Source: Myxococcales bacterium 68-20 (lineage in GTDB: Bacteria > Myxococcota_A > Polyangia > Polyangiales > Polyangiaceae). Taken from it: a stretch of 64,000 bases of DNA. How positions within the stretch are numbered: position 1 is the first letter of the stretch; the number at the start of each line of letters is the position of its first letter. Both the position numbers and the translations under genes were made by a program. The stretch covers positions 207,223 through 271,222 of the forward strand of contig MKVQ01000015.1 in NCBI GenBank assembly GCA_001899635.1, written 5' to 3'. This document shows, piece by piece, positions 38,919-51,773 of the stretch. The notes below the pieces were generated by a model, which was not told the origin of the DNA, did no database searches, and was given only the letters and a program-made list of their open reading frames with translations.

Positions 38919-39099
38919 GCGCCGGGCGTCAGGCGAAAGGCTCCAGAAAGAGAGACAGAGACGAGCAGACGAGAAGAGCGCACCACCCAGCGAAATGCAT
39001 TTCGTCCTCGAGACGAGAGAAGGTGAAGAGGGTGGAGCTCAGCAAAACAGGTCTCGCCTCTGTCTATCCGTCTGGAGCCTTTCGCCTGGCGTCCCGCGC
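38919..39099 (+). ncRNA. Candidate structured RNA formed by a 47-nt-arm inverted repeat
   Basis: Left arm 38919-38965 and right arm 39053-39099 match at 40 of 47 positions, including 18 perfect consecutive pairs (CAGGCGAAAGGCTCCAGA); two of the mismatches become G-U pairs in RNA. The 87-nt interior has a further CCACCC/GGGTGG pairing and the palindrome CGAAATGCATTTCG (38991-39004). The whole is about 181 nt, followed 40 nt later by an intrinsic terminator. A TAGTCT hexamer at 38894-38899 could start it separately; otherwise it is the 3' part of the cassette mRNA. Length and rod shape loosely recall 6S RNA, but I see no decisive 6S motif. Confidence 0.6.
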
Positions 39100-39139
39100 C
39101 GCTTGATCTTCCTTCTTCCTATTTCCCTCCCGGGAGCCG

Positions 39140-39177
39140 CCTCCGGACGAACGCCTCTCGTCCGGAGGTCTTCTTTT
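39140..39177 (+). terminator. Intrinsic terminator
   Basis: Perfect 11-bp stem CCTCCGGACGA (39140-39150) / TCGTCCGGAGG (39158-39168), 7-nt loop, then TCTTCTTTT. It ends transcription of the small-gene/structured-RNA cassette on the plus strand. Confidence 0.85.
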
Positions 39178-39205
39178 GTGCCCGCGTCGACGTGCGAGTG
39201 TTCGC

Positions 39206-39757
39206 TCACGCAGCGCTCCTCCACTCGACCAAGCATGCAGACATCAGCTCGGCACGGATCGTCCCGAAGGCGATCGCGAGCGCCCGCCCCACGGGATGCG
39301 ACTCCGAGTGCGGGCTCGCGAGCTCGCCGCCGATCTCGTCGAGGGCCGCAAGCGCGCGCGGCGCGACCTCTTCCAGTCGTGTTTGCTCCTCCGCAGCCGT
39401 GAGCTCGAGGCTCTCGGTGACCTCGATCTCACGCGCGAGGAACGCGCAGAAGGCGAGGAGGTCGTCTTCGACCGCGAGCTGCGTCGGGCCGATCTCCCAG
39501 AGGAGCGTCGCCGCGCTCGAGACCAGGCGCTCGAGGTTCTCCCACCCGAAGCACGGCACGTCCGTCCGGGTGCTGCGGAGGGCGCGCCACCGGCCGAGCG
39601 ACTTGAGGATGTTCGCGTCGAGCCGCTCGCGCCGGAGCGCGGCCGCGTAGTCGGCTGGCGGCGGCGCGGTCGGGGAGGGGGAGGCGAAGGCGAATGTGGA
39701 GGCGCAGGCGGAGGCGAAGGAGGGCGGCGACGCGGGGGCTTCGGCGGTGCAGGGCAT
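39206..39757 (-). CDS. Hypothetical protein
   Basis: 183 residues from ATG 39757; a later start is possible because the first 35 residues are Ala/Ser/Pro-rich low complexity. The rest is mostly helical and acidic (LEVWEIG-free; visible segments include LERLVSSAATLLWEIGPTQL and AVEDDLLAFCAFLAREIEVT). No signal, membrane segment or family recognised. Codon use matches local genes. It ends 29 bp after the cassette terminator on the opposite strand. Confidence 0.55.
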   Translation of the reverse strand: MPCTAEAPASPPSFASACASTFAFASPSPTAPPPADYAAALRRERLDANILKSLGRWRALRSTRTDVPCFGWENLERLVSSAATLLWEIGPTQLAVEDDLLAFCAFLAREIEVTESLELTAAEEQTRLEEVAPRALAALDEIGGELASPHSESHPVGRALAIAFGTIRAELMSACLVEWRSAA

Positions 39758-40020
39758 GTCGAGAGCGAATTGCAGCCCTCGTGCCGCAGCGGTCTTGCCC
39801 TGGAAAGTACGCCTCGCGCTGGGGGAGCCACGCGAGCGGGCAGAGCAGCGTCATGGCGCTGTCGCTCGCGCGACCTCCGCGGGGGTCCGGGCGCGGGCCC
39901 CTGACTCCGACGGCGTCAGCGCGACGTCGCCGGGCCGAGCGAGCGTCAAGCCCACGACGCTCGTGGGCGGCATCGGACGGCGCTCGCCGCGGATCTTCCG
40001 CGGGCGGCTGAGTCGCCGCC
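39758..40020. other. No gene recognised
   Basis: Spacer between the divergent hypothetical gene and tig promoter. Overlapping open frames have no protein-like features. Confidence 0.5.
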
Positions 40021-40021
40021 C

Positions 40022-40049
40022 TTGACCCATAACGCTCAGAAAGTATTGT
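40022..40049 (+). promoter_or_regulatory. Sigma70-like promoter of tig, TTGACC-16-TATTGT
   Basis: TTGACC at 40022-40027, 16-bp spacer, TATTGT at 40044-40049. Expected start near 40056, giving a leader of about 65 nt that contains hairpin repeat copy 4. Confidence 0.7.
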
Positions 40050-40060
40050 GGCCGCCCTCA

Positions 40061-40107
40061 ACTTGGGGAGATCCCCCAAACCACCACCATCGGAGGTCGA
40101 CCTTCGG
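40061..40107 (+). repeat. Interspersed hairpin repeat, copy 4, in the tig leader
   Basis: TTGGGG/CCCCAA hairpin (40063-40079) followed by ACCACCACCATCGGAGGTCG and ACCTTCGG. The loop differs from the other copies but stem, order and tail are kept, and it would lie in the 5' leader of the tig mRNA. Confidence 0.6.
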
Positions 40108-40120
40108 TCGGCGCACTTAC

Positions 40121-41479
40121 GTGGAAGTCACCGTTCAGCGAATCTCGCCCGTCGTCATGGAGCTCTCGGTGGAGATCCCCGCCGATTCCGTGAAGGCTCA
40201 AGTCGACAAGGCCTACCTCAACCTCGGCAAGAAGGCGCACGTCAAAGGGTTCCGTCCCGGGAAGGCGCCGCGCGACGTGCTCTCGCGCCTGTACGGACCG
40301 CAGGTCGCGAACGACGTCGCGAACGCGATCGTCAACGACACCCTGCCGAAGGTGCTCAGCGAGAAGAACCTGACGCCGGTGAACCAGCCGTCCGTGGAGG
40401 CCGGTGAGGCGATCGACCCGAAGAAGGCCTTTTCGTACAAGGCGCGCTTCGAGGTCCAGCCGGACATCGAGGACGTGAAGTACGAGGGCCTCGAGCTCTA
40501 CAAGCCGAAGGCCGAGGTGCCGGACACCTCGATCGACGAGCAGCTCGAGCAGCTCCGCCAGCGCAACGCCGCGCTGAAGGCGCCCGAGCCCGCGCGTGCG
40601 GCCAAGGCGGGCGACGTCGTCACGATCGACTTCACGTTGTCGGTCGACGGCAACGAGGTGAAGGACGGCGGCGGCCAGGGCGTGCAGCTCGAGCTCGGCG
40701 CAGGTCAGGCGCTTCCCGAGATCGACGCCGCTCTCATCGGCAAGAACAACGGCGAGAAGGCGACGGCGGAGCACACGTTCCCGGCCGAGCACCCGCGCGA
40801 GGACTTCCGCGGCAAGAAGGGTGTCTTCGACATCACGATCGCGGACCTCAAGGAGCGCGTGCCGCCGGCGCTCGACGACGAGTTCGCGAAGGACATCGGC
40901 TTCGATACGCTGATCGCCCTCCGCGCCGACGTGCACACGAAGCTCGAGAAGGCCTTCAAGGACCGCTCGGAGACGGTGCTCGCGGAGCAGATCGTCGCGA
41001 AGCTCAACGAGCTGAACCCGTGCGACGTCCCGCCGTCGCTCGTCGAGCAGCAGCGCCGGATCATGGAGCAAGAGGTCGTGATGCAGGCCCGCCGCGTGGG
41101 TCAGCGCTTCACGAAGGAGCAGGCCGAGGCGCTCAGCAGCGCGATCCAGGCGGACGCGGAGCGTAAGGTCCGCGCGGGCCTCCTCATGGCCGCGATCGCG
41201 AAGAAGAACACCTTCAAGGTCACCGACGAGGACCTCGAGAAGGGCATGCAAGAGCTCGCGGCCGAGACCGGGAAGAACGTCGCCAAGTTGCGCGTCGAGT
41301 ATCGCGAGAAGGCGAAGCGTGACATCCTCATCGGCATGATCCTCGAGGACAAGATCCTCGACTTCATCGAGTCGAAGTCCAAGATCACCGAAGGCGAGCC
41401 GCCGAAGGTCGAAGCCGAGGCCTCCGCGGCGGCATCGAAGACCGAAGAAGCGAAGCCCGAAGAGAAGAAGGAAGGCTGA
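40121..41479 (+). CDS. tig: Trigger factor
   Basis: 452 residues from GTG 40121, where the family begins (VEVTVQRISPVV). Ribosome-bound chaperone with peptidyl-prolyl isomerase activity. The ribosome-binding signature GFRPGKAPRDVL is present near residue 45. The FKBP-like domain follows (GDVVTIDFTLSVDGNEVKDG), then the long helical arms, and a Lys/Glu/Ala-rich C-terminal tail (KTEEAKPEEKKEG) beyond the conserved part. No good Shine-Dalgarno lies before the GTG; the leader contains a hairpin repeat instead. The clpP ATG follows after 3 bp, so the two genes are co-transcribed. Confidence 0.95.
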   Translation: MEVTVQRISPVVMELSVEIPADSVKAQVDKAYLNLGKKAHVKGFRPGKAPRDVLSRLYGPQVANDVANAIVNDTLPKVLSEKNLTPVNQPSVEAGEAIDPKKAFSYKARFEVQPDIEDVKYEGLELYKPKAEVPDTSIDEQLEQLRQRNAALKAPEPARAAKAGDVVTIDFTLSVDGNEVKDGGGQGVQLELGAGQALPEIDAALIGKNNGEKATAEHTFPAEHPREDFRGKKGVFDITIADLKERVPPALDDEFAKDIGFDTLIALRADVHTKLEKAFKDRSETVLAEQIVAKLNELNPCDVPPSLVEQQRRIMEQEVVMQARRVGQRFTKEQAEALSSAIQADAERKVRAGLLMAAIAKKNTFKVTDEDLEKGMQELAAETGKNVAKLRVEYREKAKRDILIGMILEDKILDFIESKSKITEGEPPKVEAEASAAASKTEEAKPEEKKEG

Positions 41480-41482
41480 TCC

Positions 41483-42148
41483 ATGAAAAGGCCGGAGACG
41501 CGAGCTCAAGCGCTCGAGGTGCTCGAGCGTCACAAGGACGTCTTGATCCCCAACGTCGTCGAGACGACGCACCGGGGCGAGCGCGGGTGGAGCATCTTCG
41601 ACCGCCTGCTCAAGGACCGCATCGTGTTTCTCTATGACGAGATTCACGACATGCTGGCGAACGTGATCATCGCCCAGTTCCTCTTCCTGGAGAGCGAGGA
41701 CCCGGACAAGGAGATCATGGTCTACATCAACAGCCCCGGCGGCGTTGTGACCAGCGGTCTCGCGATCCACGACACGATGCAGTACGTGCGCTGCGACGTC
41801 TCGACGACGTGCCTGGGCATGGCGGCGTCGATGGCCGCGGTCCTGCTCGCAGCGGGAGCGAAGGGGCGCCGCAACGCGCTCCCGAACGCCCGCATCATGA
41901 TCCACCAGCCGATGGGTGGCGCTCGCGGTCAGGCGTCCGACATCGAGATCCAGGCGCGGGAGATCCGGCACCTCAAGGAAGTGCTCACGGACATCCTCAC
42001 GAACGCGACTGGTAAGAACAAGGACCAGATCCTCAAGGACATCGATCGCGACTTCTACCTCGGAGCCGCAGCGGCGAAGGAGTACGGTCTGATCGACAAC
42101 GTCATGCTGCCGCCGAAGAAGAAGAGCGACGGGAGCAAGGACAAGTAG
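41483..42148 (+). CDS. clpP: ATP-dependent Clp protease proteolytic subunit
   Basis: 221 residues, slightly longer than E. coli ClpP at the N-terminus. Self-compartmentalised serine protease that degrades unfolded proteins handed over by ClpX. Catalytic Ser116 in [11 protein letters not shown], His141 in MIHQPMGG, and the Asp near [31 protein letters not shown] forms the oxyanion region. ATG lies 3 bp after tig. The order tig-clpP-clpX-lon is classical for proteobacteria and relatives. Confidence 0.96.
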   Translation: MKRPETRAQALEVLERHKDVLIPNVVETTHRGERGWSIFDRLLKDRIVFLYDEIHDMLANVIIAQFLFLESEDPDKEIMVYINSPGGVVTSGLAIHDTMQYVRCDVSTTCLGMAASMAAVLLAAGAKGRRNALPNARIMIHQPMGGARGQASDIEIQAREIRHLKEVLTDILTNATGKNKDQILKDIDRDFYLGAAAAKEYGLIDNVMLPPKKKSDGSKDK

Positions 42149-42277
42149 AGCGGCTGGGGTGGGGTCGGCTTCCGGTGAACGGAGTCGGCCCCGCTCGCAT
42201 GTCCTTCCCGCGACGGTGTGGGGACGACATCACCCCGAAGAATGAAGCGGAGGCCCTCCATCGCGCAGGTCACAAGC

Positions 42278-42306
42278 TTGCGATGATGCTTGGACGGGAA
42301 TAAGCT
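42278..42306 (+). promoter_or_regulatory. Promoter-like pair TTGCGA-17-TAAGCT before clpX
   Basis: TTGCGA at 42278-42283, 17-bp spacer, TAAGCT at 42301-42306, 21 nt before the TTG start of clpX. Allows clpX expression independent of tig-clpP. Confidence 0.5.
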
Positions 42307-42327
42307 TCCGAAAAGACGAGGCGGGTC

Positions 42328-43584
<1,257 letters not shown>

Positions 43585-43605
43585 CGGGCCGCCGCTTCCT
43601 CACTC

Positions 43606-43647
43606 GAAGAGCCAGCGCCCCGACCGGTGCGCTGGCTCTTCGCTTTT
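43606..43647 (+). terminator. Intrinsic terminator after clpX
   Basis: Perfect 13-bp stem GAAGAGCCAGCGC (43606-43618) / GCGCTGGCTCTTC (43629-43641), 10-nt loop, followed by GCTTTT. Confidence 0.85.
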
Positions 43648-43720
43648 CAGAGGCCGGCGGGCACCGGCTCGATGCGTCTGCGCTCGCTTCACCCGCCGGC
43701 GTTGATCGCCGGCGCTGCCG

Positions 43721-44382
43721 TCACGGGCTTTCGACCACGTAGTCATCGAAGGCCACGCTCCATCCGTCGTGGATGCCGCGCGCGTAGGGGGCGCCGAGGT
43801 TCACGTCGGACTGCGCAGCCGGCATCAGGCTCGGCCGAATGGGCGTGGTCGCCGGCTTGCCATCGAGCACGGTAGTGACCGTCCCGGATCCGACCGCGGA
43901 GAGGGCCACGGTCACGTCGAGCGTGTGCCAACCTTCCGACAGCACGCCAATCTCGTTGTGCGCGTAGACGGACGGCGAGGGGGACCACTCGTCGACGAAG
44001 ATCCGCTTCGTCGATTCGACGACGATGGTCACCTGGTGCTCGAGCTGGCTCGACGTCAGGTCGAGGGAGAAGATCTCGAGCCCGTTCACGGCGTTCGTGG
44101 CCGTCGCGACGGGGTACGAAGCACAGAACGGCTTCGGCCCACCGTCCTCCGCCGACGCTCGCCGCCGGGCGCTGTCGCGTGCACGACATTCGATGGGCCG
44201 CCCGCTGCGTCGGGCTCGGTCGCGTCGGGCTCGGTCGCGTCGGGCTGGTCGTCAACGGGGGGTACCTGCGCGTCCGCGGATGAATCGGCGCTCGTCGCGT
44301 ACCCGTCGAGGGACGTGAAGAGCGGGCAGCTCACAAGCATCGTGACCGGCGCGAGGCCGACGAGGACGACGCCAGAACGCAT
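43721..44382 (-). pseudogene. Disrupted lipoprotein (LamG-like family)
   Basis: Two frames on the minus strand together look like one protein. The first, from ATG 44382, has a signal peptide ending in lipobox VSC, then LFTSLDGYATS and an Asp/Pro-rich linker with a repeated DATEP unit, and then loses sense after about residue 70. The second, to 43721, carries AEDGGPKPFCASYPVATA and a beta-rich C-terminal half typical of LamG-like myxobacterial lipoproteins (WHTLDVTVALSAVGSGTVTT, GWSVAFDDYVVESP). The frame shift is near 44165-44200, and the central part of the expected fold appears to be missing as well. A sequencing error would explain the shift but not the missing core. Confidence 0.55.
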
Positions 44383-44388
44383 CCTTCG

Positions 44389-44394
44389 AGGATA
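44389..44394 (-). promoter_or_regulatory. -10 hexamer TATCCT
   Basis: TATCCT on the minus strand, 6 nt before the ATG at 44382 of the disrupted lipoprotein gene. Confidence 0.45.
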
Positions 44395-44475
44395 GCAGCG
44401 CAGCCGCAGCCGCAGCCGGCGCCTGCCCCGAGGTTTCTCTCCCGCTCGCGGCCGCCGCCGAGGGGCAGCCCGTCG

Positions 44476-44937
44476 TCAACCGAGCCGAACGAACGTGACC
44501 AGGACGAGGATGACGAGGACGAGGAGCGAGCCGATCCCGCCAAGGAGCGCGTGGCGCTTCTTTCGAGCGTCGATCTCCTCCGCGGCTGCATCGCCGCGCG
44601 CCGCACGCGCCTTCACGATCTTGCGCGCGTTGAACATCTCGAGATGGCTGAGGACGAGGAGGAGCAGAACGCAGAGTAGCTTGCCGTGGAGCCAGCCGAG
44701 CTTCATCAGCGCCGGGTTCTGCGCGATGAAGCCGACGCCGCTGGCGATGGCGCCCATGATCGCAGGGAGCTCGATCTTCGTGACGATCGCTGCGGCGAGC
44801 GATTCACGGTCCGCCCGCACCTCCGGTGGGATGTCCGAAGCCCCCGACCGCTTCATGAGCTGGAGCTGGGCAAAGCCTGCTCCGAGGTATGCGGCGAACG
44901 AGACGAGGTGGACGAAGAGAAGAGCGCTCGTGAACAC
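44476..44937 (-). CDS. Four-helix membrane protein, HemJ/CopD-like
   Basis: 153 residues from GTG 44937. Four hydrophobic helices; the third segment GWLHGKLLCVLLLLVLSHLE has the WxHxK pattern seen in HemJ/CopD-type proteins, and a His lies in the first helix (ALLFVHLVSFAAYLGAGF). HemJ is a heme-dependent protoporphyrinogen oxidase, but no other heme genes are here, so only the fold-level resemblance is claimed. TAGCCT lies 6 nt before the GTG, supporting this start. Confidence 0.65.
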   Translation of the reverse strand: MFTSALLFVHLVSFAAYLGAGFAQLQLMKRSGASDIPPEVRADRESLAAAIVTKIELPAIMGAIASGVGFIAQNPALMKLGWLHGKLLCVLLLLVLSHLEMFNARKIVKARAARGDAAAEEIDARKKRHALLGGIGSLLVLVILVLVTFVRLG

Positions 44938-44943
44938 ACCCGA

Positions 44944-44949
44944 AGGCTA
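44944..44949 (-). promoter_or_regulatory. -10 hexamer TAGCCT
   Basis: TAGCCT on the minus strand, 6 nt before the GTG at 44937. Confidence 0.5.
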
Positions 44950-45114
44950 GGGTCTCGGCGCTGCTGCGGAAACCCGTAACTCGCGGCGAAATGCCCAAGC
45001 AGAGCCGTTCGCGCGGTGGAGCGCGGTGCTCGTCGGCCCATGAGCTGCGCGCGGCAGCCGTCGCGGTCCGCGCCGTCCAGCGGACGGAGCCATTGGACGG
45101 AGCTCGACCACCAA

Positions 45115-45223
45115 GCGAGAACCCGAAGCGAGAACCCGAAGCGAGAACCCGAAGCGAGAACCCGAAGCGAGAACCCGAAGCGAGAACCCGAAGCGAGAAC
45201 CCGAAGCGAGAACCCGAAGCGAG
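45115..45223 (+). repeat. 13-bp tandem repeat, 8.4 copies
   Basis: Eight perfect copies of GCGAGAACCCGAA from 45115 to 45218, then GCGAG. It is intergenic, upstream of lon, and the perfect copies suggest recent slippage or selection. Confidence 0.95.
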
Positions 45224-45254
45224 AGCGAGGCAGAGCGGAAACGACGACGTGCAG

Positions 45255-45310
45255 CTTGGGGCTCGCACCCCAAGCGCCCGCAGTCGAGCCCCAAGCGCAG
45301 AGGTGGGGCC
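45255..45310 (+). repeat. Interspersed hairpin repeat, copy 5
   Basis: Hairpin CTTGGGG/CCCCAAG (45255-45274) with loop CTCGCA, followed by CGCCCGCAG, then a second GAGCCCCAAGCGCAGAGGTG segment. It is upstream of lon, 32 bp after the tandem repeat. Confidence 0.6.
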
Positions 45311-45461
45311 TCGGCCCGCCTTGATTTTCGGCCTGCCGCGCCTTTGTGAAAGATCGCGTTCCGGGGTAGAACGGGGGGCTGGCTTGACTCCCTACGGCGC
45401 CGTGGGGACGACGAAAGGGCCTCACATTCTCGTGGGGCGAGGCTGACACTAGAGGACCCAT
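45311..45461. other. Immediate upstream region of lon
   Basis: 150 bp before the lon ATG, with a CTTGACT at about 45383 and TAGAGG 9 nt before the ATG. No convincing -35/-10 pair; I cannot identify a heat-shock promoter. With the two repeats, the whole gap from 44938 holds no gene. Confidence 0.35.
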
Positions 45462-47990
<2,529 letters not shown>

Positions 47991-48015
47991 CGCGCGTTCG
48001 GTCCTGAGCTGTGTG

Positions 48016-48048
48016 AAGCGGGCGTGCCGCCGATGCGGCCGCCCGCTT
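48016..48048 (+). terminator. Probable terminator after lon
   Basis: AAGCGGGCG (48016-48024) pairs with CGCCCGCTT (48040-48048), with an inner GCCG/CGGC pairing. Only a short ACGCTTT follows, so its strength is uncertain. Confidence 0.5.
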
Positions 48049-48386
48049 ACGCTTTGCGGAGTCGATGGCGCACGTCTGCCCGTCGTTCGGAGCCATCGCT
48101 CGTCCGAGCGGGGCCACCCGTTCGTCGACGAGGTCCTCGATCCCTTCGTCGAAGTGCCGATCGAGCGCGTCGCTGCGGCGCAGCTGACCCGTTCGCCCTT
48201 TTTCGACTAGCGCGCGGTTGGCTGCCCTGCATCGTCGCTGTCGACCGCCACCGCAGCGGGCGAGTGACACGGGAGCGCGCCATCGCGATGCATTGCGCGT
48301 TGCGCACGCGCACGGGATTCTGAGGGCATCGAATCGGGGGTGTCGGGGCGACGCGTGCTCGCCGAGCCCGGCGCAGGGAGGTCGGG
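48049..48386. other. No gene recognised
   Basis: Spacer of about 340 bp before the peroxidase gene. Open frames on both strands lack protein-like composition. GCAGGGAGGTCGGG just before 48387 provides a ribosome site for the next gene. Confidence 0.5.
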
Positions 48387-49802
<1,416 letters not shown>

Positions 49803-49805
49803 GCC

Positions 49806-50960
49806 ATGGATCGTCCGAAGAAGACCCCTGAGGCCATCATCGGTGTGAAGAGCATCGAGACGAAGCACATGGAGGAGCGCGCGGCGCTGCATCGCGGCCT
49901 CGTGAACCTCGACCGCCGCTCCTTCCTCAAGGTGAGCGCCGCGGCGTTCGGTGCGGTGGCCGGTGCCGGAATCGTCTCCCCTCACTCGTTCCAGCCGGTC
50001 AGCGTGGCGCACGCGCAGCCGGCGAAGGGCAAAGTGCAGCAGTTCCGCTTTGCGTACATCTCGGACTCGCACCTGTACGAGCGCTCACTCAACGATCGCT
50101 TCGTCAATGCGCTCATGCGTGCCGTCGACGACGTGAACTCGATGGATCCGCAGCCGGACTTCGTCCTCTACGGCGGTGACCTCGCGCAGCTCGGCGGGGC
50201 CAAGGAGCTCGAGACGGGCGCGCAGGTCCTCAGGAACCTGAAGGCGCCGATCAAGATGATGGTCGGCGAGCACGACTGGTTCCTCGACATGGGCGAGAAG
50301 TGGCGTGAGCTCTTCGGCGCGCCGACCTACTCGTTCGATCACAAGGGCGCGCACTGCGTCGTCCTCAACAGCATCATCGAGGCGGACTTCTGGACCGCCC
50401 GGAAGATGACCCCGGAGCAGCGGATGCTGACCGTCGCCGGGCTCGACAACGGCGTGCAGAGCCGATTCACCGTCGGCGCCGAGCAGCGCAAGTGGCTCGA
50501 GAACGACCTGAAGGGCAAGCCGTCGACTACGCCGATCATCGTGTTCTCGCACTCGCCCCTCTACAAGCTGTTCCGCGACTGGAACTTCTGGACCGACGAC
50601 GCCGACGAGGTGCAGGCGATCCTGAAGCGCTTCGACAACGTCGTCGTGTTCCACGGGCACACGCACCAGATGCTGACGAACCGGATCGGCAACATCCACT
50701 TCCACGGCATGCTCTCGACGGCGTGGCCCTGGCCGTACGCACCGCAGGGGCTCCCCGAGCTAACGGTGCAGATGGGACGGCCCGATCCGTTCGCTCCGAG
50801 CGACGGTTGCGGCGATGGCTCGGCGCTCGTCCATCCGGACGGGCTTGCCGACAAGATCTACAACCTCTGGAACCGTAACCCGGTCACGGTCTCCAGGACC
50901 TACACGGCGACGCGCGGCGCAAAGGACAAGCCCGCGAAGCCCCGCCTCGAGAGCTACTGA
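49806..50960 (+). CDS. Tat-exported metallophosphoesterase
   Basis: 384 residues. The twin-arginine motif DRRSFLKVSAAAFGAVAGAG begins near residue 37, so the protein is folded before export. Calcineurin-like phosphoesterase core: SDSH, YGGDLAQLGG, GEHDWF in place of the usual GNHD, SHSPLYK and FHGHTHQ supply the dinuclear metal ligands. Such enzymes hydrolyse phosphomono- or diesters, but the GEHD variant and the partner cytochromes make the substrate uncertain. It starts 3 bp after the peroxidase gene and ends 9 bp before the cytochrome gene, so the three are almost certainly one operon. Confidence 0.9.
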   Translation: MDRPKKTPEAIIGVKSIETKHMEERAALHRGLVNLDRRSFLKVSAAAFGAVAGAGIVSPHSFQPVSVAHAQPAKGKVQQFRFAYISDSHLYERSLNDRFVNALMRAVDDVNSMDPQPDFVLYGGDLAQLGGAKELETGAQVLRNLKAPIKMMVGEHDWFLDMGEKWRELFGAPTYSFDHKGAHCVVLNSIIEADFWTARKMTPEQRMLTVAGLDNGVQSRFTVGAEQRKWLENDLKGKPSTTPIIVFSHSPLYKLFRDWNFWTDDADEVQAILKRFDNVVVFHGHTHQMLTNRIGNIHFHGMLSTAWPWPYAPQGLPELTVQMGRPDPFAPSDGCGDGSALVHPDGLADKIYNLWNRNPVTVSRTYTATRGAKDKPAKPRLESY

Positions 50961-50969
50961 GGGTCGCCC

Positions 50970-51701
50970 ATGATCAAGCGAGACGTCATCGGTAAGTCTG
51001 CGCTCGCGCTCGCCATCGCGGCCGCGTCGATTGTCGCTGCATGCGGAGGCGGGCAGGGCGCACGCCCTCCCACGACCGCCCAACAACAGGGCGGAGCGGC
51101 GACGCCGTCCGTCGGCGCTCGGAGCGTCGAGGCCTCGGCGCTCGCGCCCGGCAACGTCGAGGTGCTGCTCTGCGACGGAAAGACCAAGATCAGCGTCGCC
51201 TCGGGCACGCCCGGGACCGCAATCGCCGGGCAGCTCATGGCCGAGTGGATGCGCAAGAACCCGAGCTCGAACTGGGAGGCGGAGGAGCGGGAGCGCCATA
51301 CGCTCCAGCCGGCGGCCGACAACAGCGGCCTCATCGGGCTCATCGACGGCCATACCTACGGCAAGATCACCGCGCAGGACGTTGCGTTGTGGAAGACGGA
51401 GACCGAGCGCGTCGCCACCGCCGGCTCGGCGGTGTTCCACGATGCCGACCAGCTCGGGAGCACCGTCGGGGTCTCGTGTGACATGTGTCACCCGCACGCG
51501 GCCAACACGCACCCCGAGACCTATCCTAAGTTCCAGGCGCAGCTCGGCCGCGTCGCGCTCCTCCGCGACATGATCAACTGGTGCATCGAGCACCCCGTTC
51601 GCGGCAAGGCGCTGGCCTCGGACGACCCGCGCATGCGCGCGATGGAGGCGTACATCCTCGCGCAGCGCAAGGGCAGGACGCTCGAGTACGGCAAGCACTG
51701 A
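50970..51701 (+). CDS. Mono-heme c-type cytochrome lipoprotein
   Basis: 243 residues. Signal peptide with lipobox IVAAC, then a Gln/Ala-rich linker. One heme c attachment site CDMCH followed by PHAANTHPETYPKFQ; a downstream ARG-free MRAMEAYILAQRKG helix contains the likely Met ligand, as in SoxX/TsdA-like domains. Membrane-anchored periplasmic electron carrier, presumably for the peroxidase encoded first in this operon. No family name is certain. Confidence 0.82.
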   Translation: MIKRDVIGKSALALAIAAASIVAACGGGQGARPPTTAQQQGGAATPSVGARSVEASALAPGNVEVLLCDGKTKISVASGTPGTAIAGQLMAEWMRKNPSSNWEAEERERHTLQPAADNSGLIGLIDGHTYGKITAQDVALWKTETERVATAGSAVFHDADQLGSTVGVSCDMCHPHAANTHPETYPKFQAQLGRVALLRDMINWCIEHPVRGKALASDDPRMRAMEAYILAQRKGRTLEYGKH

Positions 51702-51773
51702 CGCTCGTCAGCGCGAGCAGCGCGTCGCCCCGTCTTGCTCCGGAGCCGGATGCACGGTGGGAGCGTCGGCTCC

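Noticed and set aside
38919-39099. 6S RNA as a firm call
   Set aside because: Size and rod shape fit loosely, but the closing stem is longer than usual and I found no diagnostic 6S motif; kept as an unnamed structured RNA.
45115-45223. CRISPR array
   Set aside because: Units are 13 bp, directly adjacent and without spacers; no cas genes nearby.
45383-45420. Heat-shock promoter of lon
   Set aside because: CTTGACT is present but no matching CCCCAT-type -10 or good sigma70 -10 lies at the required distance.
51742-51773. Terminator between the cytochrome and hydrolase genes
   Set aside because: GGAGCCG/CGGCTCC can pair over 7 bp, but it has a long loop and no U-run.
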